Shown in pieces: positions 49,213-49,742 of a stretch of 49,742 bases of DNA. Both the position numbers and the translations under genes were made by a program. Position 1 is the first letter of the stretch. Each line of letters starts with the position of its first letter. The stretch is from Clostridia bacterium. Lineage in GTDB: Bacteria > Bacillota_A > Clostridia > Oscillospirales > CAG-272. The stretch spans positions 1 to 49,742 of the forward strand of contig JAGBGE010000005.1 in NCBI GenBank assembly GCA_017936125.1, read 5' to 3'. The notes below the pieces were generated by a model. That model saw only the letters and a list, made by a program, of their open reading frames with translations, searched no databases and was not told the DNA's origin.

Positions 49213-49464
49213 AAAGCGAAAAAACCATACGCACAGAGCGCGGTTTGTCCGTTATATTCTATTCGGCAAAGAGGCGCATAATGCCGCATATCACGGTAAA
49301 GAACTGATAAAATTCCATATATATTTTACATTATATAATTAAAATATGCAAGAGAATTAGGCAAAAAACAAAATATTTCCAGTTTTTTTCGGCAAAAGCG
49401 ACAAATTTCCGCCCACTTTATTGTGAAGCGCGCCCTGCATTTTATCAATATTTCTCAAAAACGC
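49213..49464. other. Gene-free AT-rich region between the plsX operon and the tRNA promoter
   Basis: About 250 bp with no convincing gene. It contains a minus-strand promoter candidate TTGCAT (49346-49351), 17 bp, TAAAAT (49323-49328) for the FakA-like/plsX operon and otherwise unremarkable A/T-rich sequence. Confidence 0.5.
49323..49351 (-). promoter_or_regulatory. Possible sigma-A promoter of the plsX operon
   Basis: On the minus strand TTGCAT (49346-49351), 17-bp spacer, TAAAAT (49323-49328) with TG directly before the -10. The leader would be about 140 nt. Confidence 0.45.
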
Positions 49465-49493
49465 TTGACAATCCGCCTTCGTTTTGATATAAT
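49465..49493 (+). promoter_or_regulatory. Strong sigma-A promoter of the tRNA-Pro locus
   Basis: TTGACA (49465-49470), 17-bp spacer, TATAAT (49488-49493), both perfect. Transcription would start about 70 bp before the tRNA 5' end, as expected for a genuine tRNA promoter. Confidence 0.9.
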
Positions 49494-49570
49494 ATTAAGG
49501 CTAGTCAGCGAGCGTCGCATTCAGTAGATTGACCGCTTTCGAAAGTTCAATATAAACCATATACTCCTTG

Positions 49571-49608
49571 CGAGGTGTAGCGCAGTTGGTAGCGCGCCAG
49601 TTTCGGGA
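49571..49608 (+). pseudogene. tRNA-Pro(CGG) 5' half, truncated at the anticodon loop
   Basis: Acceptor strand CGAGGTG, TA, D-stem GCGC, D-loop AGTTGGTA, GCGC, then CCAGT and the anticodon loop TTCGGGA with CGG at 49604-49606: a canonical proline tRNA start with its own perfect promoter. The 3' half should continue ACTGG plus variable, T and acceptor arms; instead CTCAATCACCG follows and no TTC-type T-loop or complementary acceptor strand appears before the window ends. The gene is therefore broken at the anticodon loop, most simply by integration of an element there. Confidence 0.85.
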
Positions 49609-49610
49609 CT

Positions 49611-49742
49611 CAATCACCGTTCTCGGCGTAGAATTTTCGAGAAAAGCCGAAAGCCCTTGAAAACACTGACTTTTTCGGCTCTCCCGAATGTCGAAAAATC
49701 ATCAATTCCTCGGTCTGACCACATGTTTGACCACTTACAAAA
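49611..49742. other. Unrelated sequence after the broken tRNA, probable mobile-element end
   Basis: Contains a stem AGCCGAAA/TTTCGGCT (49645-49680) and two direct TGACCAC repeats 12 bp apart (49716-49722 and 49728-49734). Minus-strand frames are open from the window end to TGA codons close to the tRNA break, as would be expected for the 3' end of an incoming gene such as an integrase, but too little is present to identify one. Confidence 0.45.

Noticed and set aside
49604..49742. Interrupted tRNA as an intron-containing gene
   Set aside because: No matching 3' half appears before the end of the window and no group I intron landmarks were recognised, so a truncated gene is the safer reading.

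Overview
The window looks like chromosomal DNA of an anaerobic, endospore-forming member of the Bacillota (class Clostridia, probably an uncultured gut lineage; the order cannot be settled from this sequence). The evidence is a dipicolinate synthase pair (dpaA/dpaB), a class III ribonucleotide reductase with its activase, the redox repressor Rex, a Trp T-box, DnaD/DnaI-type primosome genes, and many consensus sigma-A promoters (TTGACA, 16-17 bp, TATAAT). Most genes are housekeeping genes on both strands and fairly GC-rich, while the intergenic DNA is AT-rich and full of short repeats.

Layout. 1-5,040: the 3' end of a PfkB sugar kinase, a lipoprotein of unknown function, dpaB/dpaA (minus strand), a BspA-type leucine-rich-repeat lipoprotein and a small SLOG-fold protein. 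5,073-13,409 (minus): truB, sbcD, sbcC, pheS, pheT; sbcDC is clearly more AT-rich than its neighbours. 13,536-15,319 (plus): the ACT (UPF0237) and UPF0210 pair, separated by an array of small hairpins. 15,354-21,889 (minus): mscL with a long Ala-rich tail, a divergent GH2-like protein, a U32 peptidase/hydroxylase-family protein, and a ComM/YifB ATPase. 22,097-23,419 (plus): an acyltransferase with a zinc ribbon. 23,583-30,887 (minus): a solitary trpB under a Trp T-box, then a foldase-like protein, mfd, pth and a ThyX-like protein. 31,378-41,433 (plus): yqhQ, prmC, ddl, murI, rbfA, galU, rimI, tsaD, rex, dnaD, dnaI and a small membrane protein. 41,547-49,173 (minus): trxB, nrdD, nrdG, an acyl carrier protein, a GNAT-like protein, plsX and a FakA C-terminal-like fragment. 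49,465-49,742 (plus): a strong promoter driving only the 5' half of a tRNA-Pro(CGG), cut at the anticodon loop.

How the genes work together. NrdD carries a C-terminal CPxC redoxin domain and lies next to trxB, which suggests NADPH to TrxB to fused redoxin to reductase electron flow. Its promoter is straddled by two NrdR-box-like sites and its leader carries a terminator-like hairpin. plsX, acp and the GNAT-like gene form a lipid or acyl-transfer cluster. ddl and murI supply D-Ala-D-Ala and D-Glu for peptidoglycan.

The most unusual content is repetitive. (1) Degenerate arrays of a 7-bp unit (AATTNRR), often exactly five units, lie directly after stop codons at many sites. (2) Arrays of TCGATAT heptamers alternating with different perfect hairpins end at a GAGAAGGGAA-like Shine-Dalgarno. 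(3) A MITE-like family (GGCTCTC...GGGTGAG) is present, one copy of which, together with a heptamer pair, sits in frame inside ddl just after the omega-loop Lys-Tyr.
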